Below, piece after piece: positions 26,124-34,712 of a stretch of 64,000 nucleotides of DNA. The translations under genes and the position numbers were made by a program. Within the stretch, counting starts at the first letter, position 1. Every line of letters begins with the position of its first letter. The stretch covers positions 62,001-126,000 of the forward strand of contig NZ_QVAI01000002.1 in the NCBI RefSeq assembly GCF_003427025.1, written 5' to 3'. Below the pieces are notes generated by a model, which made no database searches, was not told the origin of the DNA, and saw nothing but the letters and a program-made list of their open reading frames with translations. This DNA comes from Jiangella endophytica. GTDB taxonomy: Bacteria > Actinomycetota > Actinomycetes > Jiangellales > Jiangellaceae.

Positions 26124-26732
26124 TCAGCGCTGGACCGGGTCGCTGCCGGGATAGACGGTGAGCGTGCCCGCCGGGACACGCTCGCCGACGGCGACCTCCC
26201 ATTCCCCGCCCTCGAACCGCTCGAAGGACAGGTAGCGCCCGCGGGGACCCTCGAAGTCGACGTACTCGACCTGCCCGGCCGAGCCCAGGCCGGTGGTGCC
26301 CTCGGACGTGAACCGTGCGGTGCCGTGCTCGTCGCGCCGGTACTCGACGCCGTCGTGGGTGAGCGAGGCGGCGCTGGGGCGCAGCGCGGAGTTCTTCAGC
26401 CGGACCCACCGGACCACCTCGAGGTCGGGGTCCTCCTCGACCGAGAGCCAGCTGCGGCTGCCCGCGACATCGTCGAGGAAGTGCTCGCTCCACTGGTAGC
26501 CGCCCTCGCGCAGCCGCAGCGAGCCGCGGACGAACAGGCGGTCGCCGAGCAGCTCGACCATGTCGCCGGCGCGCAGCGTGCGCGGATCGCCGAAGGTGCT
26601 CTCGCCCGGGTCGAACGGGTCGCGCGGCGGTGGCGCCGCGGCGGGGCGCTGCCGGGACCGCAGTGCCCGGACCACCGCCACGGCCACGAACACGATCGCG
26701 ATGACGGCCACGACGGTCAGCACGGTCCTCAC
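26124..26732 (-). CDS. DUF4178 membrane-anchored protein
   Basis: A 202-residue protein: an N-terminal membrane helix (VLTVVAVIAIVFVAVAVV, about 4-21), a basic-Pro linker, then a DUF4178 domain (about 45-200) with repeated strand units (RAGDMVELLGDRLFVRGSLRL, WSEHFLDD, WLSVEEDPDLEVVRW, RYLSFERFEGGEWEVAVGE). First gene of the DUF4178-DUF2617-DUF4247-DUF350-SpeE unit. The GTG at 26732 places the helix at the N-terminus; ATG 26786 is possible. Function unknown. Confidence 0.8.
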   Translation of the reverse strand: MRTVLTVVAVIAIVFVAVAVVRALRSRQRPAAAPPPRDPFDPGESTFGDPRTLRAGDMVELLGDRLFVRGSLRLREGGYQWSEHFLDDVAGSRSWLSVEEDPDLEVVRWVRLKNSALRPSAASLTHDGVEYRRDEHGTARFTSEGTTGLGSAGQVEYVDFEGPRGRYLSFERFEGGEWEVAVGERVPAGTLTVYPGSDPVQR

Positions 26733-26872
26733 GAGCAGCGAGCCTACATTGCACTGATCCGCCCCCGGCGACGGTGTCCGCGCCAAGACACCGCCCGATT
26801 CGGGCGCCGGACGTCCGGCCCTGGCTCTACGCTGCTGCTGCTACGCGTTCGTCGTCACAGGAGGGTTGACCC

Positions 26873-27055
26873 ATGGCAGGGAAGTTCGAGCTCTACAAGG
26901 ACAAGTCCGACCAGTACCGCTTCCGACTCAAGGCCGGCAACGGCGAGGTCATCGCCGTGGGCGAGGCGTACTCCAGCAAGAGCGGCGCCCTGAACGGCAT
27001 CGACTCCATCAAGCGCAACGCCGCCGAAGCGGAGATCGACGACCAGACCGACTGA
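26873..27055 (+). CDS. YegP family protein (DUF1508)
   Basis: A 60-residue single-repeat member of the YegP/DUF1508 family. It shows FELYKDKSDQYRFRLKAGNGEVIA, then GEAYSSKSGALNGIDSIKRNA, the whole family motif. These small proteins occur widely without firm function. GGAGGG lies 7 bases upstream of the ATG. It is a lone gene between divergent and tandem neighbours. Confidence 0.9.
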   Translation: MAGKFELYKDKSDQYRFRLKAGNGEVIAVGEAYSSKSGALNGIDSIKRNAAEAEIDDQTD

Positions 27056-27120
27056 CGTCCGTCCGTCGGCAGAGCCCCGGCCCGCCCCGTGCGGACCGGG
27101 GCTCCGATCGTCTAGCGTCG

Positions 27121-27504
27121 ATGCGCATGGCAGCCCTCCGCGAGATCGTCGTCGACTGCGAGCACGCGCCGAGCGTGGCCCGGTTCTGGGCCGCCGTGCT
27201 CGACGACTACGACGTCCTTCCCTACGACGACGCCGAGATCGCGCGGCTGGCGGCACTCGGCCTCACCCCGGAGACCGACCCGACGGTGGCCGTCGGCGGG
27301 CCCGGCCCGACGCTGTTCTTCCAGCAGGTGCCTGAGCGCAAGACGGTGAAGAATCGCGTGCACCTCGAGGTCGAGGCTGCGGACCGGCAGGCCGAGGTGC
27401 ACCGCCTGATCGCTCTCGGGGCAAGCGTGCACAGCGTCCACGAGCGGTGGACCACGTTGCTCGACCCCGAGGGCAACGAGTTCTGCGTCGCCGATCTCGG
27501 CTGA
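27121..27504 (+). CDS. VOC family protein (glyoxalase-like)
   Basis: A 127-residue vicinal-oxygen-chelate fold protein, typical of actinobacterial single-domain glyoxalase-like proteins: LREIVVDCEHAPSVARFWAAVL, then LFFQQVPERKTVKNRVHLEVEA, then the end motif VLLDPEGNEFCV as TTLLDPEGNEFCVADLG. Possible metal ligands are His in RVHLEV and Glu in GNEFCV. Substrate unknown. The ATG at 27121 is chosen, with 27127 equally possible. Confidence 0.85.
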   Translation: MRMAALREIVVDCEHAPSVARFWAAVLDDYDVLPYDDAEIARLAALGLTPETDPTVAVGGPGPTLFFQQVPERKTVKNRVHLEVEAADRQAEVHRLIALGASVHSVHERWTTLLDPEGNEFCVADLG

Positions 27505-27508
27505 CGCT

Positions 27509-29755
27509 CTAGTCCGCCGTGGTCGCCGCCTGGGCGGCCCGCTGCCGCAGCGCCTGCCAGGCCGGCAGCAGGGTCGCGGTCAGCGTGAGCCCCAGCGCGA
27601 CCGCCACCACGCTCAGGTAGATCAGCGGCGAGCCCGACGGCGTCAGCTGATCGGCCCGCGCGAGGCTGAACGGGACCAGCGTCGCGGCCGACGCGAGCGT
27701 GCCGAGCGCGATGCCGATGGCCGCCACCAGCACGCCCTCGGCGCCGACCATCCGCAGCACCTGCGCGCGGGTGGCGCCGGTCAGCCGCTGCAGCCCGAAC
27801 TCGCGCCGCCGCGCGCCGGTGCTGGCCGACAGCACGTTGATCACCGAGATCGCGGCGTACGCGACGATCATGATGACGATGGTGTAGTTGGCGAAGGCGA
27901 GGGTGCGTTGCCGGTCGCCGTACTCGTCGAACAGCGCCGCACGGTCGGCGACGGCCAGTCCGGGCGTCGCCGCGGCCAGCTCGCGCAACTCGGCGACGAC
28001 CGCGTCCGCGGCGCCGTCGTCCGCGGCCACCAGGATCTCGTGCACCCCGCCGGTGGTCGTGTGCGGCGCCAGCAGGTCCACCGGCAGCAGCAGCGTGTCG
28101 TAGTCGTCGGCGGCGTCGAACGTCGCGGCCACCCGCACCGTCGCCGCCGCGCCGTCGCCCAGCCGCAGCGTCAGCTCGTCGCCGACGCCCACCCCGAGCG
28201 ATCGCGCGTGGTCCGCGGCGAGCGCGACGGTGTCGCCGGTCAGGTCGGTGAGCGCGCCGTCGGCCGTCGCGACCGGGGCGGTCGCGGCCGCGCCGGCGGC
28301 GGTGACGCCCTGCAGCGTCCAGCCCTCGTCGCTCTGCGTGTCATCGTGCGGAGACTCGACGAAGCCGGTGCTGCGGGCCAGCTCCGAGGCGCCGGCGACG
28401 CCGGGCAGACCGGCGATCTGCTCGGTCAGCTCCGGGCCGGCGGGCGCGGACGACGTCACGACGGCGTCGGCGACCAATCCGTCGGCGAACGTGTCGCGGT
28501 TGACCGCCTCCTCGGTCGCCTGCAGGTAGAGCGTGCCGGTGGCGATGCCGGTGAGCATGATGATCGGGGTGACGACGGCGGCCGTGCGGGCCGTGCGGCC
28601 GCGTGCGTTGAGCACCGCCAGATGCCCGGACACCCCGGCCACTGCCCGGACCGGCCACTGCAGCACCGCGGTCAGCGCGCGGGTGAGGACCGGGCTCAGC
28701 AGTGCCAGGCCGATGGCCCAGAGGAACACCGCGGGTCCGGCCGTGCTGGACGTGAGCGGGCCGCTCATCACCGTCACCGTCACGACGCCCAGCGCGATGC
28801 CACCGCTCAGTGCCAGCAGGCCGAACAGCCAGCGCCACGCGCTCATCGTCCGGGTCTGCAGGTCGGCCTCGGTCAGCGCCTGGATGGGCCTGACGGCGGC
28901 GGCCCGGCGGCCCGCGATCAGCGCGCCGCCGATCGCCGCGATCAGCGCCGCACCGACCGCCGTCACCACCGGGATCCAGCCCTGCCGGAACTCCACCCCG
29001 TCCGGCACGATGCCCGCGCCGGTCATCCGCTCGAACAGGAACCGGCCCAGATAGTGGCCCGGGACCAGCGCGATCGCCGTCGTGAGGACCGCCAGCAGCA
29101 GCGTCTCGCCGAGCACCATGCGTCGCAGCTGGCCGGGAGTGCCGCCGACCGCGCGCAACAGCGCGAGCTCGCGGCCGCGCTGCTGGATGGACAGTGCCAG
29201 CATCGAGGCGACGCCGAACATCGAGACCATGATCGCCCAGCCGCCGAACACTCCCGCGAGCGAGATGAGGTCCTCGCTGCTGGCCCGCGCCTCGGGCAGC
29301 TCGGCAAGGCCGCGGTCGTCCCCGGTGAGCGTCGTGGTGGCGGTGCCGTCCAGCGCTGCGTCGACGCGCTCGCGCAGCTCGCCCGCGCCGACGCCCGGAT
29401 CGGCGGTCACCGCGATCGCGTCGACCGTGCCGGCCGGCGCCGGCGCGTCCAGCACGCGCCCCTCGGCCGTGGCCACGCCGTCGACGGCGGCCACCGTCGC
29501 GACCAGCTCGTCGTCGACGCGCACCCGCTCGGGCAGGACGGCCGCCTCGTCGGTGCCGGGGATGTCGTAGCGCTGCTCCCCCGCGACGACGACGTCGGCG
29601 CCGGCCAGCTGCCGCGGCGGCACCGCCGTGCGGATGCCGGTCTCCATCAGGCCGCCGCAGGCCATGACCATGGCGGTGCCGAGCACCATCGCCACGAACG
29701 CCGCCGCGAACGCGCCCTTGCGATATCGCAGGGTCCGTACCGCCAGACCGAACAT
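27509..29755 (-). CDS. FtsX-like ABC transporter permease
   Basis: A 748-residue type VII ABC permease (MacB/FtsX fold) with two copies of the FtsX core. The first follows an N-terminal helix (AAAFVAMVLGTAMVMACGG) and a periplasmic-type domain of ~130 residues; the second lies at the C-terminus (YTIVIMIVAYAAISVINVLSA...). It has about ten membrane helices. Such permeases pair with a LolD/MacB-type ATPase to export lipids or peptides or to transmit signals. No ATPase gene is next to it: upstream is a 118-base gap and then a GNAT gene. It must use an unlinked ATPase or have lost its partner. Confidence 0.9.
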   Translation of the reverse strand: MFGLAVRTLRYRKGAFAAAFVAMVLGTAMVMACGGLMETGIRTAVPPRQLAGADVVVAGEQRYDIPGTDEAAVLPERVRVDDELVATVAAVDGVATAEGRVLDAPAPAGTVDAIAVTADPGVGAGELRERVDAALDGTATTTLTGDDRGLAELPEARASSEDLISLAGVFGGWAIMVSMFGVASMLALSIQQRGRELALLRAVGGTPGQLRRMVLGETLLLAVLTTAIALVPGHYLGRFLFERMTGAGIVPDGVEFRQGWIPVVTAVGAALIAAIGGALIAGRRAAAVRPIQALTEADLQTRTMSAWRWLFGLLALSGGIALGVVTVTVMSGPLTSSTAGPAVFLWAIGLALLSPVLTRALTAVLQWPVRAVAGVSGHLAVLNARGRTARTAAVVTPIIMLTGIATGTLYLQATEEAVNRDTFADGLVADAVVTSSAPAGPELTEQIAGLPGVAGASELARSTGFVESPHDDTQSDEGWTLQGVTAAGAAATAPVATADGALTDLTGDTVALAADHARSLGVGVGDELTLRLGDGAAATVRVAATFDAADDYDTLLLPVDLLAPHTTTGGVHEILVAADDGAADAVVAELRELAAATPGLAVADRAALFDEYGDRQRTLAFANYTIVIMIVAYAAISVINVLSASTGARRREFGLQRLTGATRAQVLRMVGAEGVLVAAIGIALGTLASAATLVPFSLARADQLTPSGSPLIYLSVVAVALGLTLTATLLPAWQALRQRAAQAATTAD

Positions 29756-29873
29756 CGAAAGCTCCCGAGGACGTCGCCGCGCCGGGTGCGCGACCTCGGG
29801 ATCGACGCTACGGAGCCGGCCGGGCCGGACCCATGGCGCTGACCGGCCGCTTCATCGGGGGGACAGCCCCACC

Positions 29874-30431
29874 TCAGGCCCTCAGCCAGTCGGCCCGGAG
29901 CAGGCCCATGAGGATGGCGTCGACCCGCTCGCCCTGCCAGAGCAGCGCACCACGCACCCGGCCCTCGACGACGAACCCGCACTTCTCGTAGGAGCGCTGG
30001 GCCCGCGGGTTGAACGCGTAGACCTCGAGGCCGACCCGGTGGACGCCGACCGCCTCGAACAGGTGGCGCAGCATCAGCTCCATGGCCTCGGGGCCGAGCC
30101 CGCGGCCGCGGTACGTCGCGACGAGGTCGATGCGGAAGCCGGCGGTCTCGTTGTCCTCGTCGACCTCGTTGACGGCCAGCCCGCCGGCGTACTCGCCCGA
30201 CGCGGCGTCCTCGATGGCCCAGTCGAGACGGTCGTCCTGGGCGGCGCGGCTGGCGCAGAACGCGTCGATGGCCGCGCGGGTGAACGTCTGGTGGGTGCCG
30301 GTGAGCCGGGCCGACTCGGGCTCCTGCAACGACTCGAACACCGCCTCGGCGTGCTCGGGCCCGAGCGGGACCAGCCGGATGCGCTCGCCGGTCAGCGTGG
30401 GCGTGGTGGCCACGGCTGCTACGTTGATCAC
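29874..30431 (-). CDS. GNAT N-acetyltransferase (RimJ/RimL type)
   Basis: A 185-residue GNAT-fold protein. The N-terminal strand GERIRLVPLGPEHAEAVFE and the acetyl-CoA-binding region ATYRGRGLGPEAMELMLRHLF (around 113-133; R/Q-x-x-G-x-G/A as YRGRGLG) are clear, as is NPRAQRSYEKCGFVVEGRVRG. This subgroup acetylates N-termini or small molecules; the substrate is not predictable. Upstream lies a strong terminator hairpin, so it is its own unit. Confidence 0.88.
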   Translation of the reverse strand: MINVAAVATTPTLTGERIRLVPLGPEHAEAVFESLQEPESARLTGTHQTFTRAAIDAFCASRAAQDDRLDWAIEDAASGEYAGGLAVNEVDEDNETAGFRIDLVATYRGRGLGPEAMELMLRHLFEAVGVHRVGLEVYAFNPRAQRSYEKCGFVVEGRVRGALLWQGERVDAILMGLLRADWLRA

Positions 30432-30493
30432 GGGCTCTGTCTACCGGCCGGGCCGACCGGCGGCAACGGGTTTTGGCCAGGCCCCGAAAAGGC

Positions 30494-30528
30494 GAAGGCC
30501 CCTCGGAGTAAGGGTCCGAGGGGCCTTC
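30494..30528 (-). terminator. Intrinsic terminator with 14-bp stem
   Basis: Perfect 14-base arms GAAGGCCCCTCGGA and TCCGAGGGGCCTTC with a 7-base loop. On the minus strand it is followed by GCCTTTTCGG. It would stop minus-strand transcripts entering the GNAT gene. The core and loop are almost identical to the hairpin at 34636-34672. Confidence 0.7.
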
Positions 30529-30876
30529 TCAGACGACCGGAACCATCGCGACCGGATGTACCGGCCTGATGCTCGCCACCTCCGATGACGGCGGCTCGAA
30601 CGGCGAAGCTCACGGTTGCCCGCGGGGTACTCCGCTGCCCTTCCGGTCTGCCGTCCGGCTCCGTCAGCCACCCCGCCCATCGGTGTGCGGTCCGCCGGGT
30701 TGCCCCGACGTGGCGAACTGCCGTTCTCCGTCCGGCCCGCCTTCGACTTCCTTCGGCGTCTTTGACCAGGTCACCCCGGCTTTCCGGCTCCGAACTCGTC
30801 GATGACGATGGAGCATTTCTAGTCCCGTCGCCTAGGCCGCACAAGGGGGTTCGGCGAACAATTCCGGGCTGGACCG
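30529..30876. other. Non-coding stretch, no feature recognised
   Basis: About 350 bases between the terminator and the DnaA-box cluster. An open frame of 175 residues crosses it on the minus strand (30428-30955), but it runs through the terminator hairpin and the box cluster and looks like nothing known, so I do not call it a gene. It may be the 3' tail of the long beta-helix mRNA. Confidence 0.4.
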
Positions 30877-30955
30877 TCACCCACAAGCCTGTCCACAAGA
30901 GGCTGAGCGTGTGCCGCAGGTTACCCACAGCCCTGTGCACAGAATTTGTGGACAA
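30877..30955. other. Cluster of DnaA-box-like 9-mers
   Basis: Five 9-mers resembling DnaA boxes within 79 bases: TCACCCACA (30877-30885), CTGTCCACA (30889-30897), TTACCCACA (30921-30929), CTGTGCACA (30933-30941) and, on the minus strand, TTGTCCACA (30947-30955). The last equals the box preferred by Streptomyces and mycobacterial DnaA. No dnaA, dnaN or recF gene is here, so this is not the chromosomal origin. It could titrate or reload DnaA, or control the adjacent gene. Confidence 0.5.
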
Positions 30956-30956
30956 C

Positions 30957-33900
30957 TCACCGCCGGTTCAGCACCCGGGTGACGGCGGCGACGACGGTCG
31001 TGGCGAGCACCGCGCCGCTGAAGACGAGCCCGTAGGCCACGATGAGGTCGGTTCCGCGCGGGTCCCAGGCGGCGTCCTGGCCCAGGCTCAGGATCGGGAT
31101 CAGCAGGTCGAGCGTGTAGCCGAACGGGTTGAACGTCGGGTGGACGTTCACCTCGACCGGGTCCAGCTCCTTGTTCCAGAAGTACGCCGTCCCGAACACC
31201 AGCAGGCCGAGGAACCAGATGGCCGCGAGGCCCGGCCGGTAGCCGAAGCCGACCGTGACGTCCTGCAGGTACCCCCAGCCCTTCATCAGCAGCTGACCGA
31301 ACGACGACGTGCGCAGCAGGTCGCGGCGGTGCCGGAGCCGGGCCAGCAGGACGGTGCGCGCGGCGGCGTCGTCGCCGGAGCGGCGGTAGTGGTTGGCCAG
31401 CTGCTCGTACACCTGGTGCTGGTAACCGGTCGGGTCGCGGCGCAGCCAGGCGAGCGCAGTGTCGACGTCGGCGTCGCCGGGGTCGTCGAAGGTCAGGCCG
31501 GAGAGCATGACCATGGACGTGTCGGTGGGGTCCATGACCAGGGTCCGGACCTCGGAGTCGCGCAGGTCGACGGCGATCTCGCCGGCCGGCAGTTCGACGG
31601 TGCCGGCCTGCAGCTCGGAGAGGTCGATCAGCGCCCGCCGGCCGCGCTCCGCCGTGGAGCCGACGCTCAGGTCGTTCATGAGGATCCGCCGAGCGACCAC
31701 GGACTCGTGCAGCGAGACCAGCGGGCGCACCTGCTCGGTCCCGGCCGCGCGGGAGTCCGCGGCGTGCTCCTGGCTGATGGTCACCTGCTCGCAGGAGAGC
31801 TCGCCGATGTGCGCGCGGTCGAGTCGCACCTCGCCGACGATGATCAGCGGGCCGTTGCCGGTGGAGCGTCGCGAGCCCAGCTCGACCGCCCCGGACACCC
31901 GCAGGTTGGGCGCGAACACCGCGGTGCCGCCCGGGTTCGTCAGAGTCGTGCGGCCCCGGACCAGCAGCCGGCCGGCCAGCGCCGCCTCGGCCAGCGAGAA
32001 CTGCCCGGTCAGCGTGACGTCGCGGCATTCCAGGTTGCCCTCGACCTTGAGCCCGGAGGCCGCGACGATCTCGCGGACGGGGACCCGCCCGTCGTCCCGC
32101 TCGCCGATCTCACCGTGGACCGCCGTCATCGTGACGCTGAAGCCGACCTCGGCCCGGCGCAGCGCGACGCCGCCGGTCAGTTGCAGGTCGCGGACGAGCA
32201 CCGAGCCGCCGGCCGCGACCTGGGCGGCGTCGACGGCGAACCGGCCCGGGTGGTGGTAGCGGCCGCCGTCGACGACGAGGTCGCCACCCACCCGGGACCG
32301 CGCGACGATGACGGCGCCGTCGACGTCGAGGCCGGTCAGCCGGAACACGCCGCAGGTGACGTCGGGCAGCAGCAGCGCCGTCTGCCCGGGCGCGGCGAAC
32401 CGTGCGTGCCGCAGGCTCAGCCCCGCGGAGAACGCCGATCCGGTGAGCCGCAGCGCGCCGTTGAACACACCGCCGTCGACGAGGAACTCGTCGGACGTCG
32501 TCTGGATCGCGCTGAACACGATCGAGCCGTCGGTCGAGCCGACCCCGCGCCCGGCCAGGGTCGAGCCGCTGAGCACGAACCGGCGGCGTACGTGCGCCTG
32601 GTCGAACGAGACGGTGCCCTCGATCTCGGCCCGCTCGAGCGAGACCTTGCCGCCCACCTGCATCCCGGTGCAGTCCAGCGCCCGGTGGTCGGGCCTGCGC
32701 AGCACGGCGCCGTCGAGCACGAGGTCGCCGCCGACCTTGCCGTCGCGCATGACCATGCCGCCGTCGGCCCAGAACCCGCCGAGGTCGGACGAGTACGGGT
32801 CGTTGCCGACGACGAGGTCGCCACGGACCTCGATGCGCGGCGCGATGAGCGCGTTGCCGTCGGGGTTGTACAACTGCGCGCCGGTCAGCACGACGCTGTC
32901 GGCGACCGCCGCCGTGAGCCGGACGGCGCCGTCGCAGACCATGCCGCGAGCGGTGAACCGGCCGTCGACCCGCAGCCCGATGGCGTCGACGCCCATGCCG
33001 GAGGCCTCGATGTACGCGCCCCGCAACAGCACGTCGCTGCGGACCCGGGCCTGGAACAGCCGCAGCTGCCCCTGCACCCGGACGCCGTCCATCGCCAGGC
33101 TCTTGCCGAGGTCGGCGTGGGCGAGGTCGACGTCGCCGCGGCAGCGGAATCGCCGCCCGAGCACCATCCGCTCGCCGATCACGGCCCGCGAGGCGGCCAG
33201 CGCGCGGTAGCCGCCGTCGAGGTTCGCGCCGGTGAGGAAGACCGCCGCGCCGACCCGGATGCCCTTGATGTTCAGCCCGCCCTTGGCGGTCAGCCGCTCG
33301 AGGTTGAGGTCGCGTCGGACCGTCGCCGACTGCAGGCTCACCGCCCAGGAGTCGTCCGGGTTGGTGACCCGGGTCCCGACCAGCCGGACCGACGTCGCCT
33401 CCATCTCGTCCAGCATCACCCGGCCGACCAGCCGGGCGCGGTCGGCCACCAGCGAGCCGACCGCGGCGCCGATGCCGACCATGGCGTACCCGCCGGGGTT
33501 GCTGATCTCGATGCCGCGCAGCGCGAGCGTGTCGCGGACGACGGCGCGCGGGATCAGCAGGCGGCCGATGATGCGGGTGCCGTTCTCCGCCTCCAGGCGG
33601 TCGGCCTCGATGTCGCTGGCCACCAGCGCGTCGCCGCCCGGGTTGGCCAGCACCGCGGCGTCGAACACCACGCCGCCGGCCACCGTCGCGTGGCCGAGGT
33701 CGATGGTGCCGCTGCAGCGCAGGCCCTGGCCCTGCACCCCGCCCGCGATCAGCCGGCGGGCGTCGAGCGCGACGCCGTGGCGGTTGCGCAGCACGGCGTC
33801 GGTGAGGTCGACCTTCCCGGCCACGGTGGCGCCGGACAGCACGATCGGGCCTCGGACGCGAGCGCCGACCAGGCCCAGCCCGCCGTCGACGCGCAGCCGC

Positions 33901-34478
33901 TCGGCGTTGACGGCCTCGCCGGACGCCGCGAACAGCCGCGCCCGGGTGAGCAGCAGATCGCCGCCGACGCTGAGATTGCGGGCGTGGAACAGCGTCGAGT
34001 GGCCCAGGAACCGGCTGTCCTCGAACGACACCGACCGGTGCACGTGGGTGTCGACCATGCTCACCGAGCCGACCAGGCACTCGCGCACGGCGAGCGCGTT
34101 CTGCACGTCGACCGACGCCGTGCGCAGATCAGGCACCCGGCAGCGGACCAGCTCGACGCCGGCCGCCGTCAGCTCCGCGAGCGCGAGGATGTCGTCGATC
34201 CAGCACATGTCGAGCCGCAGCGGCCGGTCCAGCCGCCCGTCGCGCAACTGCAGGCCTCCGGTGATGCGGGCGCCGGTGAGCCGGACGGCCGCGCCGGGCA
34301 CGCCGTCAGCGTCGCGCAGCAACTCGTCGACGATGCGGGCGCGGACGGTGCGCGACTCGTCCCACGCGTCGGCGGACTCGACGGAGCGAGGATCGATGTC
34401 GCGCCCGAGGTCGGCCTCGCCGCCGCGGGCCACGGCCGACCGCAGCGCCGACTCGGCACGGCTGAGCCTGTCGCGCAC
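30957..34478 (-). CDS. Giant repeat (beta-helix) protein with two C-terminal membrane helices
   Basis: A ~1,173-residue protein. Residues ~50-1000 are degenerate short strand repeats (for example RVRGPIVLSGATVAGKVDL, ARVRSDVLLRGAYIEASG, AEIEGTVSFDQAHVRRRF) typical of a right-handed beta-helix or pentapeptide-like fold. A short helical segment follows (YEQLANHYRRSGDDAAARTV), then two membrane helices (AAIWFLGLLVFGTAYFW and LIVAYGLVFSGAVLATTVV). Databases often call such proteins membrane-associated oxidoreductases, but I see no cofactor site. The GTG at 34478 follows AGGAGG by 4 bases; ATG 34505 is an alternative. Flanked by DnaA-box-like clusters and hairpins. Function unknown. Confidence 0.8.
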   Translation of the reverse strand: MRDRLSRAESALRSAVARGGEADLGRDIDPRSVESADAWDESRTVRARIVDELLRDADGVPGAAVRLTGARITGGLQLRDGRLDRPLRLDMCWIDDILALAELTAAGVELVRCRVPDLRTASVDVQNALAVRECLVGSVSMVDTHVHRSVSFEDSRFLGHSTLFHARNLSVGGDLLLTRARLFAASGEAVNAERLRVDGGLGLVGARVRGPIVLSGATVAGKVDLTDAVLRNRHGVALDARRLIAGGVQGQGLRCSGTIDLGHATVAGGVVFDAAVLANPGGDALVASDIEADRLEAENGTRIIGRLLIPRAVVRDTLALRGIEISNPGGYAMVGIGAAVGSLVADRARLVGRVMLDEMEATSVRLVGTRVTNPDDSWAVSLQSATVRRDLNLERLTAKGGLNIKGIRVGAAVFLTGANLDGGYRALAASRAVIGERMVLGRRFRCRGDVDLAHADLGKSLAMDGVRVQGQLRLFQARVRSDVLLRGAYIEASGMGVDAIGLRVDGRFTARGMVCDGAVRLTAAVADSVVLTGAQLYNPDGNALIAPRIEVRGDLVVGNDPYSSDLGGFWADGGMVMRDGKVGGDLVLDGAVLRRPDHRALDCTGMQVGGKVSLERAEIEGTVSFDQAHVRRRFVLSGSTLAGRGVGSTDGSIVFSAIQTTSDEFLVDGGVFNGALRLTGSAFSAGLSLRHARFAAPGQTALLLPDVTCGVFRLTGLDVDGAVIVARSRVGGDLVVDGGRYHHPGRFAVDAAQVAAGGSVLVRDLQLTGGVALRRAEVGFSVTMTAVHGEIGERDDGRVPVREIVAASGLKVEGNLECRDVTLTGQFSLAEAALAGRLLVRGRTTLTNPGGTAVFAPNLRVSGAVELGSRRSTGNGPLIIVGEVRLDRAHIGELSCEQVTISQEHAADSRAAGTEQVRPLVSLHESVVARRILMNDLSVGSTAERGRRALIDLSELQAGTVELPAGEIAVDLRDSEVRTLVMDPTDTSMVMLSGLTFDDPGDADVDTALAWLRRDPTGYQHQVYEQLANHYRRSGDDAAARTVLLARLRHRRDLLRTSSFGQLLMKGWGYLQDVTVGFGYRPGLAAIWFLGLLVFGTAYFWNKELDPVEVNVHPTFNPFGYTLDLLIPILSLGQDAAWDPRGTDLIVAYGLVFSGAVLATTVVAAVTRVLNRR

Positions 34479-34635
34479 TCTGCCTCCTGGTCCGGCCGAT
34501 CTCATCCCCGCCGTTCTCGGTGATCAATGTAACGGCTACGGCAAAGCGGTTGTATAGGGACGGACCAACTCGAACGGATCCCGGCGATGCACCGTGTCGT
34601 TACGCGGTGTTCATCGGGCGATGCGATAAGAATCG

Positions 34636-34672
34636 GGAAGACCCCTCGGGGTAAGGGTCCGAGGGGTCTTCC
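34636..34672 (-). terminator. Intrinsic terminator with 14-bp stem
   Basis: Perfect 14-base arms GGAAGACCCCTCGG and CCGAGGGGTCTTCC around a 9-base loop. On the minus strand CGATTCTTATC follows, a moderate T-rich tail. It would end transcripts of the two META-domain lipoprotein genes. It shares its core and loop with the hairpin at 30494-30528. Confidence 0.65.
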
Positions 34673-34712
34673 ACCTGCAACGACACGGGAACGGACGGGG
34701 CGATACGCGGCG

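Noticed and set aside
30428..30955. A 175-residue minus-strand frame across the gap downstream of the beta-helix gene
   Set aside because: It runs through a strong terminator and the DnaA-box cluster, has no family features, and its codons look random.
30877..30955. The chromosomal origin of replication
   Set aside because: DnaA-box-like sites alone do not make an origin; dnaA, dnaN, recF and rpmH are absent and the surrounding genes are unrelated.
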